A DNA stretch of 64,000 nt, from assembly GCF_030867145.1 (NCBI RefSeq), contig NC_134415.1, forward strand, positions 16,842,417 to 16,906,416, written 5' to 3'. Positions 12,001 to 22,734 of this stretch are shown here, one piece after another. The notes beneath the pieces were generated by a model that made no database searches, was not told the DNA's origin, and saw only the letters and a list, made by a program, of their open reading frames with translations. How positions within the stretch are numbered: position 1 is the first letter of the stretch; every line of letters begins with the position of its first letter. Source of the DNA: Opisthocomus hoazin. Lineage: Eukaryota; Chordata; Aves; Opisthocomiformes; Opisthocomidae. The translations under genes were made by a program, and so were the position numbers.

Positions 12001-15000
12001 GATGCTCAGCACAGATGGGGCTCAGGGCCTGGGCTGGGAGAGTTCTGGGAGATGAAATTAGAGCTGAAAATTCTGGCTGTGTAAAAGCCCAGAATCAGTC
12101 TGAAATCACCAAGCAGTGCTTCTTATGCTCCTCACTGAGTGTTTTTGTGGTTTATAGGAAAAAAGCAACCAGCAGGCTTTTGGCTAAGTCGCAATAAGTT
12201 GGAAAGTAGCCTGGAGTGATCGTGGACGAGCAGCAGGATGAGTCAGTAATACGAGTGCTCTTTTAGAAATGACAAATCCTGTTTCAGTACGTGCAGATTA
12301 GAGAAAGTGTCAGAAAAAGTAAATTATTTCTCCCCATGAAGTCTTAGTGATTGGTTCAGCTTGCAGCACTTCATTTTATGAATAGTGTGGGTGAACTTGG
12401 AAGAGTCTCCAGTGAAACAAGAATAACAGTAATTGGACATCTGGAGAATGACTGGATATGAAAAGTTGGAGGAAAGGGATCTGCTTTGTCTAGAAAAGAG
12501 TGAGAACGTATGTAAGGCTGTAAAACAGTCTGTTAATAAAGATCATAGCTCAATAGGCAGGAAAGAAATTGTGCTTAGTTATAGGATGTGTGGTAAAGCA
12601 GTGAAAGAGGAAATTATCAGACTTGTTCTAAAAAACCCCAAACACCAGCTAAACGTGTTTCAAGCTGGTCTGCGTATTCTTGATCCTGGGGTAGATTAGA
12701 GTGGCAGGGGAAGCTGTGTAGCAGATAGGCTAGAGAACATCCCTTCCAGGCTAGCAATTCTGCATTTTGCAGCATTATGCTGCTGTGGGCCTTGCAGAGA
12801 GAAGATTAAAACAGTGGCATTGAGAAAAAGCAAGACAAACACAGAAGATGACGGAGCAAGATGTAGTGAGAGACATAGCCTGGGGAGGATTATGGGGATG
12901 CTCTGGAAGCTCTCTAGCATGCTTGCCTGACGGAAAACTAAGCCAGCCAGAACAGGTGATAGACCCAGGTCCCCTAAGCTGCCTGGAGCAGGACTCCAGC
13001 CCCTTGCAGCGCTAGAAGTCTGGAAGCAGCAGTGCTTTTGGAGTGCCCACCAGTACATGCCAAGTCCCAAGGTGGGTACTGCTGGGAGCGAGCAACGGTG
13101 CAACCTGCACATCCTTCCTGGCAGCTATTCCAAAGGCAGCCCTTAGAGGTGATACAGCACAAGCCGTTAGTCACAATAAAGTCAGTGCAAAGTTTGTAAT
13201 AACAGGGTTTCCACCCTCTTCTGTGTTACAGACGCTGGCAAAACTGGCCTGTGGGTTAAACAAGCCCAACCGCCAGACGCTAGTAGCTTCGCGATTTGTC
13301 CCGCAGCTCTTCAGCCAACTGCCCGTCGGCAATATGTAAGTACTGGGGAGCTGCCTGCTTTTGCGCAGCTTGGGGCTCGGGGTGAGCTACTCTGTATTCA
13401 GAATGCTGGTGCTGTGCTTCTACAATCCAGGCTTTTATCAGGAAGAGAGTCCTGTTTGTCTTCATTGTTGTGGTGCTTGCTCCTGTCGGTTTGTCATTGT
13501 TGCTTGTGTGAGCAGAACTAAAGTGACTTGGGGGTAGGAAACTGTTCTGGCCACCTCAACAGAGAGCAATTTGATGCTAATTGATAGGAGCCAGCAAAGG
13601 CTTTCAGCTCCGCAGTAACTGCTCATCAATGCTTGTAAGAATTGGAGAGGAAATCCTGCCAGTAGTCCCTCACAGCTGTGAGCAACAGTTCAGGAGGAGC
13701 ACGCTTGGGAGCTGCAGCCCTGCCCGTGAGGGAACCACACTTAATGATCCCACTAGCATCCTATGGGCAGCCTTTGCCTGGGTAGAGCTGCACTCAGCAC
13801 GACTGCTGGGGTGCATAGGCGTAAGCCAGGAGCAGCTGTGGGCAAGGAGGCCACAGCTGTGCCCCAATGTGAGTGACAGAGCTGTCCTCCCACGGAGCAG
13901 ATGTGGTTTGGTTTTGAGCATCCACATTGTGCACAAGTACTTTTCCTGGTGTAGGAAAGAGTTACCAGCACTGCTGCTCCAGAGGAACGGATCCCGGGTC
14001 CTGCTCTCCAGACCTGCACTGCTGCTCTCTACCTTCAGTGTCTCAGCAGGGATGGAGAGGGGGGTGTGTGCGGAAGGGTCCTGTCTGTGTAGGAGGAGGC
14101 AAGGAGAGGGGGTGTGAGGCATTCTTCAGAGCATGGTTTGGGATCATGTTTTGAAGTTGCAGTTGAGGGAGCACTGAAACTGGGTGAGCCAAGGAGCAGT
14201 TCCCACTGCAACCCCTGTGTGTCCTACTACGAGCAGAAGAGCTGTTACGTACCAAGTGTTCCCCTTTGTTCTGCTAGTTCCTGACTGCTTTTGGCTGTCC
14301 CACTGTCCTGATCTAGGGACAGCTGCTGCAAGAAGACTTGTCAGACTCTCAACATGATGCTTCATCTGTGTTTTCTCTTTTTCTTTGTCTCTCTGCCATA
14401 GCCGTAACCTGGGAGGCAAGCTTGGCACTGCCATCACAGACATCCTGGGAGTGGAGTACATTGGGGAGCTGACACAGTTCAGCGAGACAGAGCTCCAGAC
14501 TCACTTTGGAGACAAAACTGGGTAATGATAAACTACTCGCCACAACGTGGCTCTTGGCAGGAGCTGAGACTTCCTTTCGGTCACAGATTATTCTGCTGCG
14601 ATTAGGAAGGTTGGAAGGTAAAACTTGAGTGACGTCTTTGAGAAGCATTGGTCTGGCAGGCCCACAAACAGGTTTCCAGTCTCACCTGCTCCCAGGCACC
14701 CTCCCCAGAATAATGTTTTGCCTGTCAGCCAGCTCCTCTGCCTTCCTCTGCGGTGTCTAAGGATGGGGCCAAGCTGTGGAAGGGCTCCCTGCAGGCTGGG
14801 AAGCACGCAGGCTTGACAGCCTCATTACAGAGGAAATTGCAAGGCTGGGCTGGAGCCTGAAACACCACTCTGGGCCCAGAGCAGTGGCTGGGGTGCCCTG
14901 CAGACTGGTGAACTGTTGCCACTTCAGGAGAAGAGGCGGAGGAGCTGTGCTGACAGGCCATTGTGGCCTGAAGGAAGCCTGCCTCTTCAGCTGCAGCTGC

Positions 15001-18000
15001 AGAGCTGGGGATGAGAGGCAGTGTCACAGCTTGCACAGAGCTGAAAGCATGGCTCAGCAGAAGGCTGACTTGCTGCCCAGTGATGCCTACCTGTCTGTGG
15101 CTGCCTTCACCTCATGCTTCTTCTGTGGCTTTCAGGTCCTGGCTCTATGACTTGTGCAGAGGAATTGAAGATGAACCTGTCAAAAACCGGTACCTGCCCC
15201 AGTCCATTGGCTGCAGCAAGAACTTCCCTGGGAGGACAGCCCTGGCCACGCAGAAGGAGGTAGAAGCCTATATCTAGCACAAGGCTTGGCCTTTGCACAG
15301 GAGAAGATGAGAAGACTGAAAGCTGAGACTAGCTTGCAAAATGGCTGCTTTTCTGTGTCCTGGTGCCCACAAACTTAGCCTTGGGGCTCAGTGGAAGGAG
15401 GTTTGGGCCCCAGAAATTAGGGAAATCCCTGTTTGACAGAAATGCATCAATGAACTGCACAGAGAGGTCCAACCTTATTGTAATTTCCACAAGCAAAGCT
15501 GTGGGCCTGTGTTGTTCGAAAGGTACTCACGGTGCCAAGCTTCAAGGGCTTGGTTGCTAGAAAGAAGGTAACTAGCCCAAGGAAAGAGGGACAATGCACC
15601 GTACCTGTTAGCTGGGGAGAGGTTCCCACAGAGCTGTAGGGAGAGATAAAGAGACATCCAGCGCAGGGGACCCAGAAGTCTGGCGGTAATGCTGCAGGAC
15701 TTGTATGGTATCCACAATGCCTTGCCTCCGGCATTGGATCCTCACCTGTTTCTCCAGGAGTACTCCAGATCTGGGGCCTTGTGACAGCCTGTGTCCGTTC
15801 CAGTCTGACCCCCTCCAGCATCCCCTGGCGTGCGGAGCCTTGCTCTGGCCCGGTGGCAGTGCTGTGAGCAGTGGCCCGACCTGTCTGTTACCACTATTTT
15901 GTTCAGGTGCAACACTGGCTCCTGCAGCTGGCCTTGGAGCTGGAATCCAGACTGACCAAGGACAGGAGCCAGGTAAGGAGGGGAGGCACGGGGACAGCGT
16001 TAGCCCTGCTGGCCTCCAGGAAGGCACGCAGCACGTTTGCACCGTGAGCTGTTTGCAGGAGGCCGAGGGCGGTGCGTGGTGGGGAGGAAATCTGCTCGTC
16101 CTCAGATGTCTGCCTGTGTGCTGAGGTGTCCCCAGCAAAGAGGTGTGCAGGAGCCTGGCCAGGAAGGATGGTTTTTGCCCCAGAACACTGCAGGGCTAAG
16201 GATGGTCCTTGTCCCATGCTGTAGGATGCTGGGACCTGAAAGCCACTGCACCTTCATCCTGGTGCACTGCTGCTCCCTTTGCTGATGCAGCTCTGCCTGT
16301 GCTGTGGACTGTGACGGGAGGCGATGGGCTCAGATCTGGATGGTAGACTGCAGGCCAGGGTGACGTTTATCCACTAGCTTCATCGCTGCAGGGGGGGGCC
16401 AAGAAAAGGTGCACAGCTGCCTTTAAAGGAGAGCAAGGACTGACTACTTCCCACCCGGTGTGGCACAGCTGTATGAGCACTTGCTGTCCTGCACTCATCC
16501 CTTGGAGATCAGGCCGGGCAGGACAAGCTGCCGTCTGTCACACGGCGTCATCGGGAGGTGGTACCTGATAGTGCAGGGCTCCGAGCAGTGAGGTGGTCTC
16601 CTCGGCCTTTCCTGCTCTTCCCTGCAGGTGTCGCTTGAAACACAGCCACCTCTTCTCTCTGCAGAACCACCGAGTGGCCAAGCAGCTGATGGTGGTCATC
16701 CGCATGCCAGGAGACACCCAGGTGTCGCGCTTCTGCGCTCTGTCCCGCTACGATGCCCAGAAGATGTGCAACGATGCCTTTGCCCTCATCCAGAACTGCA
16801 ACGTGGCTGGGGCTCACCAGGCGGCCTGGTGAGTGTGGGAGGGGTTCGCATCCCTGTCGGGGGCTGTTCTGCTGCAGGAGGTGCAGGACGAGCCGGGGAC
16901 CCGACAGAAAGGAGCGAGAGTATTATGCTGACTGGCAGGAAAAGCGATCCCCAGCACGAGCGCAGTGACCTCTGCTTATTAGCAGTAGGACAGCTGTGAG
17001 AGCCTGGCCTCTTCCTAGCCCCACATCTGGCGAGACACTTCTGTACTTGGAGCTACTGGCAGGAGGGTGTCCAGCTGGAGAAGCCAGCTGGAAGCCTTGC
17101 TCTCCTCCCCTAACAACAGAGGTGCTTTTTGGGAGGAGGCCGTTGGGGCAGGAAGGAAAACTGAGGGGCACAGCTCCCATATTCAACATTACTTTCTTTT
17201 TTCCTTCTGCTCTCCAGTGAAGGCTGAGGCACAGTTACGGCAGGGTCCTGCCTGTTAGGCTCCAACAAGGCTGCTGCTCCCTTAAGGCCCTCTCACCTTG
17301 CCTGGGAACCTCCCAGCAGCTCCGGCCTGTGGTGGATGGAAAATCCAGGCTGGCAGCCAGCTGCCTGTGCTCCAGTGCCCTTTCCTTTGGGAAATGCTGT
17401 TCTGGGAAGAGGCTTTCTGCTCTGCCCAACGCAGCCTGCTGTATCTGTAAGACTCTGTTCTGGAGACAGCAATACTAACGTTTTGTCAGAGGGAGCATCT
17501 CTCCCACCCCTTGCCAGATACCTGGACTGCAGTTCCCCTGTCCCCTGCCTGTGAACATTTTGTGTTGCTTAAAGTCTTACCTCAAAAGACTTCTTGCTTC
17601 CCAGGCTGGTGTCTGAGTTGATGTTGGTCTGGCTTTTGCAGGTCTCCACCGCTCATATCGGTGCTTCTGTCGGCAAGCAAGTTCTCCAAGCCTGCCACGC
17701 ACCTCTCTGCAGGCATCGCCACCTTCCTGACAAGCAATACCCAGCCTGGTGACACTGCCACCACCAGCCAAAACACCACTTCTTCCAGGAGGCCCAGGGT
17801 CAAGTTCTTCAGGAGCCCAAGAAAAGAGCTTAGGCAGAAGCCAGCTAATGCTATTGAGTCCTTCTTCCAAAAGGCAGCAGAAAGGCAGCAGTCACCGACA
17901 GCAGCAGCAACCAGCCTGACAGCTGTTACCGCTGCAGAGTCACCGCTGCCCAGTTCCCCAGAGCACCAAGAGAGAGGCGGTGTTGGAGTTGCCTCTGCAC

Positions 18001-18497
18001 AGTGTGACCTGGAGTCCCCTGTGAAGCGGAGTCCCCGAGATGGGAGCCCTACTGCTTACAAGAGGCCTCACTCTGAGAAGTCGCTGTCTGATGCTACACA
18101 AACACCCTCAACTCCACCCAGCTCCAGAAACCTCCTGAAATTAGAGCCAGCTGTGGAGGGAAATGAGCAGAATTTGCCACCCTCTCCTGAGCTTGCCCCG
18201 CTCCCTCCTCCCTCACCAGGGGACCAGCAGCACTGTGAGAAGTGTGGCCAGCTCGTGCTGGTGTGGGAGTTCCCAGAGCACATGGACTACCACTTTGCTC
18301 TAGAGCTGCAAAACTCTTTCCTGGAGCCCAGCACTTCCACGGCTCCAGCAGCAGCTCCCAGCCCAAAGGCTGCAGCTTCCAGGTCCCCTGCAAAGGCAAA
18401 GAACAAGCCCAAGACTCCAGCAGGATCTAGTGCAAAACGACCCAGAGAAGGTGTGACAAGAACTTTAGATTTTTTCTTTAAGCGCTTACCTCCTTAA
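9005..18497 (+). CDS. POLH: DNA polymerase eta, complete (10 coding exons, 695 aa)
   Basis: This Y-family translesion polymerase bypasses UV-induced cyclobutane pyrimidine dimers in the nucleus. Exons: 9005-9141, 9235-9369, 9445-9656, 9771-9940, 13232-13335, 14402-14521, 15136-15259, 15907-15972, 16665-16828, 17642-18497. All junctions are GT/AG and in phase; the stop is TAA. Catalytic residues keep human numbering: D13 in LVDMDCFF, and D115/E116 in SIDEAY. Finger residues Q38 and R61 are also present. The little-finger domain spans exons 5-9. The C-terminal exon carries a PIP-like motif around ESFFQKAAER (FF at 485-486), another FF pair at 466-467, and a UBZ zinc finger with C609, C612, H624, H628 and the ubiquitin-contacting D626. 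It also has a basic KRPRE stretch and a terminal PIP box (LDFFFKRL, 687-692). The human protein is 713 residues; the difference lies in the disordered linker before the UBZ. Intron 4 is about 3.3 kb and repeat-filled. Confidence 0.97.
10170..10607 (+). repeat. Left arm of a long inverted repeat in POLH intron 4
   Basis: This stretch is the reverse complement of 11140-11571. By eye the inner part (about 10280-10600) is nearly identical between the arms, with only a few substitutions, while the outer 100 bp has more differences and small indels. The arms are separated by about 532 bp (10608-11139). Both lie inside the POLH transcript, so the pre-mRNA could fold into a hairpin of more than 400 bp. 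I do not recognise the sequence as a known transposon family. Confidence 0.92.
11140..11571 (-). repeat. Right arm of the POLH intron 4 inverted repeat
   Basis: This is the reverse-complement partner of 10170-10607. The outer ends pair as TCCTGGTGTACC (left, from 10171) with its complement ending near 11571. The inner ends pair around CCTTCTT-GCA-AAA. There is no obvious target-site duplication or transposase sequence. An old CR1-like remnant begins directly to its right. Confidence 0.92.
11590..12700 (+). mobile_element. Diverged CR1/L3-like LINE remnant in POLH intron 4
   Basis: Around 11625-11695 the wording (CATGGTTTTATCAAGAACCACTC, then CCAAACTCATTTC, then CTCTGACAG) resembles the internal reverse-transcriptase region of tetrapod CR1/L3 LINEs. 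Further matches in the same order, such as the GTTGGAAAGTAGCCTGGAGTGATCGTGG stretch near 12199, look like degraded downstream CR1 sequence. No open frame survives. Limits and family are uncertain because no library search was possible. Confidence 0.4.
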
Positions 18498-18515
18498 CTC
18501 CCAGCTGTGTTGGGA

Positions 18516-18575
18516 GTTTTTAAAGAATCAGTGTTTTTAAAGAATCAGTGTTTTTAAAGAATCAGTGTTTTTAAA
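18516..18575 (+). repeat. 17-bp tandem repeat in the POLH 3' UTR
   Basis: The unit GTTTTTAAAGAATCAGT is repeated three times (18516-18532, 18533-18549, 18550-18566) and followed by a partial fourth copy. It begins 19 bp after the POLH stop codon and ends about 50 bp before the poly(A) signal. The copies are perfect, so the expansion is probably recent. Confidence 0.9.
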
Positions 18576-18626
18576 TACAGTAAAAAGTTTTTATACTGCC
18601 TGTCAGGTTTTAATGCAGAAAAGTCT

Positions 18627-18632
18627 AATAAA
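18627..18632 (+). terminator. POLH: POLH poly(A) signal AATAAA
   Basis: The canonical AATAAA lies 130 bp after the POLH stop codon, giving a short 3' UTR. Other, more distal sites cannot be excluded. Confidence 0.75.
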
Positions 18633-18649
18633 TTATCTCTACCCCAAGT

Positions 18650-20675
18650 CTAGGAGCAACTGCAACTCATGAATTGTGTAGGATGCTGGGCATACCCAGT
18701 TTAGCTGGCAGCAGCTAGCTTGCCTTTTGCCTGCTCTGTGCTACCAGAAGCTGCATCGTACTCTCACACCTCCTGCCATGGGTATTTCTATAGCATCGCT
18801 GCTCAGTAATTCTGTTCCTACAGCTTTCTGTTCCTACTGTAAAAGCAGGCACTGTCACCACAGTGGCTTATCCCAGGCAATCTCCAGCCAAGCCTAGGCT
18901 TGAACCCCTATCCAGTCACTTAGTATGAAGCCTTCACCTCATGGTGGTTCTCTGGCTGCAGTTGCAGGCCTTGCCCTTACTGTGTAACTTTTACGTGGTA
19001 GCTTAGCCCTGTGGTTCCTTCTCCCCTCTCCATGTGGAAGACACTGACTTTTGTTCACCCTCCACCAGGATTTTGTTTTGGTTTGGGAGTTCCCTCTGTG
19101 GAGCAGTCCCTTGTGTGATGCTTATGGCCAGCTCTGGAGCACGCAAGAAAGACTGCTCCTGTCAAATATAAGATCTGAGGAAGCTGGAGCTGCACAGGCA
19201 TACTTTTTGTTGGGCTTTTTGAAATCTCAGTACCAGTTCCTGATAATTGTTATTGACACATAAACACTCTTCTGCCAGAATCCTCATGGAAGGGATGGCA
19301 AACATGCCGGAGTCACAGCCCTCTCTGAAAGCTTTCCTCCATTACAGAAAGAGTGATAACCACATTTTTCTTCCTTCCCAGACTCTGGGTGATACTACGT
19401 CCAACTTGATGACAGGTGTCTACTTTGATGGGCCACAGTTCACATCAGAGTGGCTGCCACAGAGCTCCACAAATTACAATAGCCAACGAAATAGAATATC
19501 ATGAGAGAGGGCAAGACTGCCTCAAGGGCAGGAGATGTGCTTGCCCTCAGCTGCCTGGAGCCTGGCAGCCTCTTCCAGAAGTGCTGCTGCCAATAATTTG
19601 AACTCAGCTCTTAAGGCAGGAGGAAGGAATGTGCCACGTCAAGGCAGCGCTGAGTGGGGTTTGGAAACACTTCGCAGAGAGTTTCAGCAGCTCAAGGCTT
19701 CCCCTCCCTGAGCAGGAGAGCGCCTTTCAGGCAGCCGATAACGATGCAAAGTGCAGCTGTATTTGCATGTGCTATTTCCCCTTCGCTTCTGAACCGCGCT
19801 ATCCTTGTTGCGGCCGTTGAGCTGCTCTCCTTCCAGCAGCCAGCCTGTGCTGCGAAGCTGCTACGCTGCTGTCACTGGGGGTCTAATACTTAACGACACA
19901 CTTGTTGCGAGATTCCAGAAAGCACAAGCAGCTCATTCTGGTGTGTGCAGCTCTACTGGTAATCAGAGAGGAAGGAATTGCAGAGTCACTCCTGTTAATG
20001 ACAAGTGACAAAGTGACAAGTTTCCCAAAGTGGTCCTGTAAAGAGAAGTAGCAACCAGTCTGGCAGGGTTGCCTCACGCTCCTGTGACAGCAGCATGTCT
20101 CATTTCCCAAGTGTCTGGCAGGACCAGACACGGCAGCTGCCACTACCTGTCACAAAAACACATTGAGAACAGGCAAGTTCCTTCAGTGACACAAGGCACC
20201 TCCACAGGGAAGCCCTTCTGCCCCTACTTGTCCCAAGGGAACAACCTGTTCTCATTGAGAGAAGGCAGCCGCAAACCCCTTGATAAGGTTGAAGCTATTT
20301 TTAGAAACAAACCACCGGTTAGATGTGTGCCCTAGAAAGCATCCCTTTAATTAGGCTCCGGGGGAATTTGTGGCTACGAGGAAGCACCCACCACAGCCTG
20401 TTCCGCCCACAACAGCCCCAAGTGCTGTGCTCAGGGTGACGTGGCTGCCTGTCACCCCAGGCTGCACACCCAGGCTTGCTCAGATAAGCCGCAAGAGTAC
20501 GGTTGTAAACAGCACGCGCGTGCATTCCTTCCACACCGCGGGACGGTATTTATAGGGCTGAATGCAGGACGCTTCGGAAGGGGGTGAAGGGCAGCCATCT
20601 CCAACCATGACCCAGCTCCAAGGGCAGCAGGGCAAGAGCCCAGCTCCACCCTCGCTCATTGTACAACTCAGCCAG
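18650..20675. other. Intergenic region between POLH and GTPBP2 3' ends
   Basis: About 2 kb separates the convergent 3' ends of POLH and GTPBP2. I see no splice-consistent coding exon, RNA gene or recognisable repeat. Short open frames here are isolated and have no recognisable protein similarity. Confidence 0.6.
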
Positions 20676-22734
20676 CAAGCTCAATAAAACATCTTTATTC
20701 TGTACATTTATATATAGATGCCTGGGGAACAGGGACAAGCCCCAGCATTAGAAAAATTCAAGACAACAAAACAGCAATTATGAAGAGCATGGCACCAAGA
20801 ACAGTCATGCCACAGATGGCAGGGACGAGGTGAGGCCAGCCATCAGCTATTTCAGAGAAGCTCACAGCACCCACGCCCACTTTGGGGCAAAAACCACCAG
20901 GGCTGCTGCAAACAGCTGGAGTCACCCCCACACAGCTTTCTTTGTGACCCACTAGCACCAAAGGGAAGAGCCTGCTGGCAGCTGGGCCTGTCCTTCTTGC
21001 AGGCATGGGTGAAGGACCATGTCACCGTAACACCCAGACCGCTGCCAGGACGGGAAGAAAGAGGGATCCTGCTTGAGCAGCGACCCTGCGCCAGCAGCTG
21101 CTGTCTTGCTGACGGGGAAGAAGCAGATTTTCAGCTGGGTCACTGCTCCCCCCAAGGGACAGGTCACTCCTGAGCTGCCTCTGATCCCCTTCATCGACAC
21201 CACCATCGCACGGCTTCCCTGCACCTCAGCACGCTCTCTGCGGGGTGCAGCCACCACCTCCCCACCCGCCGGAGCCCAGCGCAGAGCACCTCAGCACGGG
21301 CCGCTCGGCCCCGCAGGCGCTGCCCGTGCCGGCAGCCCAGGAGCAGAATTCACTCTCAGGATGGTAGAGGGGCTGTTCGGGTGTCCAAGTGCTATCACAG
21401 GCCCTCGCCCTTCTCTTTGGTCAGGGCTAACAGGCCACCACGCCATGCGACAGGGCTCGCTGAAGGCCTGTTGCTCACAGCAAACACATTTGGTCTAACA
21501 GTCAACGATAAAACCAAAAGCCTATGTACAGCTATACAGCCCGTGCTGCACCCTCCAGGCTACGCAGGGCAGCTGGATGACAGTGAGTGAGAGACAAACA
21601 TGCTCCACTCTGTGCACAGAGTCCTTGCTGGCAACGTTAGCTTTCCTCTGACAACAAACCCCAGTGGCAAGGGAAAGAAGAGAATCCTTCCTCCAGGAGA
21701 AACAGAAATAAAATCACGCCACTGTCAAATCACATCTAAACAACAGAAGTCACCTGGTTTGTGTGAGTAGCTCAGCCTTTCCTCCTCACACATTAAGGCA
21801 AGCGTGTGAGGAACGAGCTGGTCTGGGACCTGGAACAGCCACACCAGGGAACCCACTGCAAACCACTGCTGCCAACGTGCAGGTGACACCGTCAGCCGGA
21901 CATCCATGGAAACAACCTGCACACGCCAGCACAGGCCCAGGCCCTGCTCTGCTCCACAGAACTGCCTCCCGCCCAGCCGCTGCAAGGAACAGATGCAATA
22001 CAAACTCTGCCTTCACGATGTGACATCAGGAGGCTGCGCCACTCGGAGCAGCCGCAGCTTCCCGGGAGCCAGGAAGCGGGATGCTAAAGGAGTGTGTACG
22101 TGGGAGTGGGGAACAGGACATTTGTCCAACAGTAACACTCAGATTGGAGTAATGCAAAACCAACACACAAATGGACACACAGCAGATTAAAGCCAACCAA
22201 GATTAAAACTGTTAAAAAGTGTCCTGAATTAATTCTGAGAGGTTCAACCAAGCCCCTGCTGTGGGTATCGGAGCCTCTTCCATCCCCTGCCCAGAAGGAT
22301 GTGCTGCAGGACTACTCAAGAGAGGACTGTTAACCCAGTGCTCAGAGAGCAGAAACGGGACCAGATCTTGTGTTAGAGATGGAAAAACATCCCTTCACTG
22401 CTAGTCTTCAAGGGTTCTGCTCCTCCCAACCAGTAATTTTCAAACAGTAAACAAAGCCAAAACTTGCCTGCCCAGGTCTGCAGATGCCTCTGATCTATTC
22501 TGAAGGCAGGCAGGGTAATGAAAGCTGCAGGCAACGTGGAGAACACGCCTGACTTGCCCCATGTACGGCCCTGAATGCGAGAAACTCTCTCAGGCTCCAT
22601 CTCACAGTGTGGAGGAGGGACACCCACGCTAGAACGGGACAGCAGCAGCTCCAGGCATCACTCGGAGAGCCACGGGAGCTTTCATCCTTCTCCCCGGGTG
22701 TTGGTGAGTGGAGATCTCTCTGACCTAGTGGTAG
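20676..22734 (-). other. GTPBP2: GTPBP2 3' UTR
   Basis: This runs from the GTPBP2 TGA stop (22737-22735) to just beyond a minus-strand AATAAA, giving a 3' UTR of about 2 kb. No intron is needed to reach the signal. I did not recognise specific microRNA or protein-binding sites. Confidence 0.6.
20694..20699 (-). terminator. GTPBP2: GTPBP2 poly(A) signal AATAAA
   Basis: On the minus strand this reads AATAAA within CAGAATAAAGATG, downstream of the GTPBP2 stop. A plus-strand AATAAA at about 20682-20687 is close by but faces no upstream plus-strand gene end. Confidence 0.7.
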
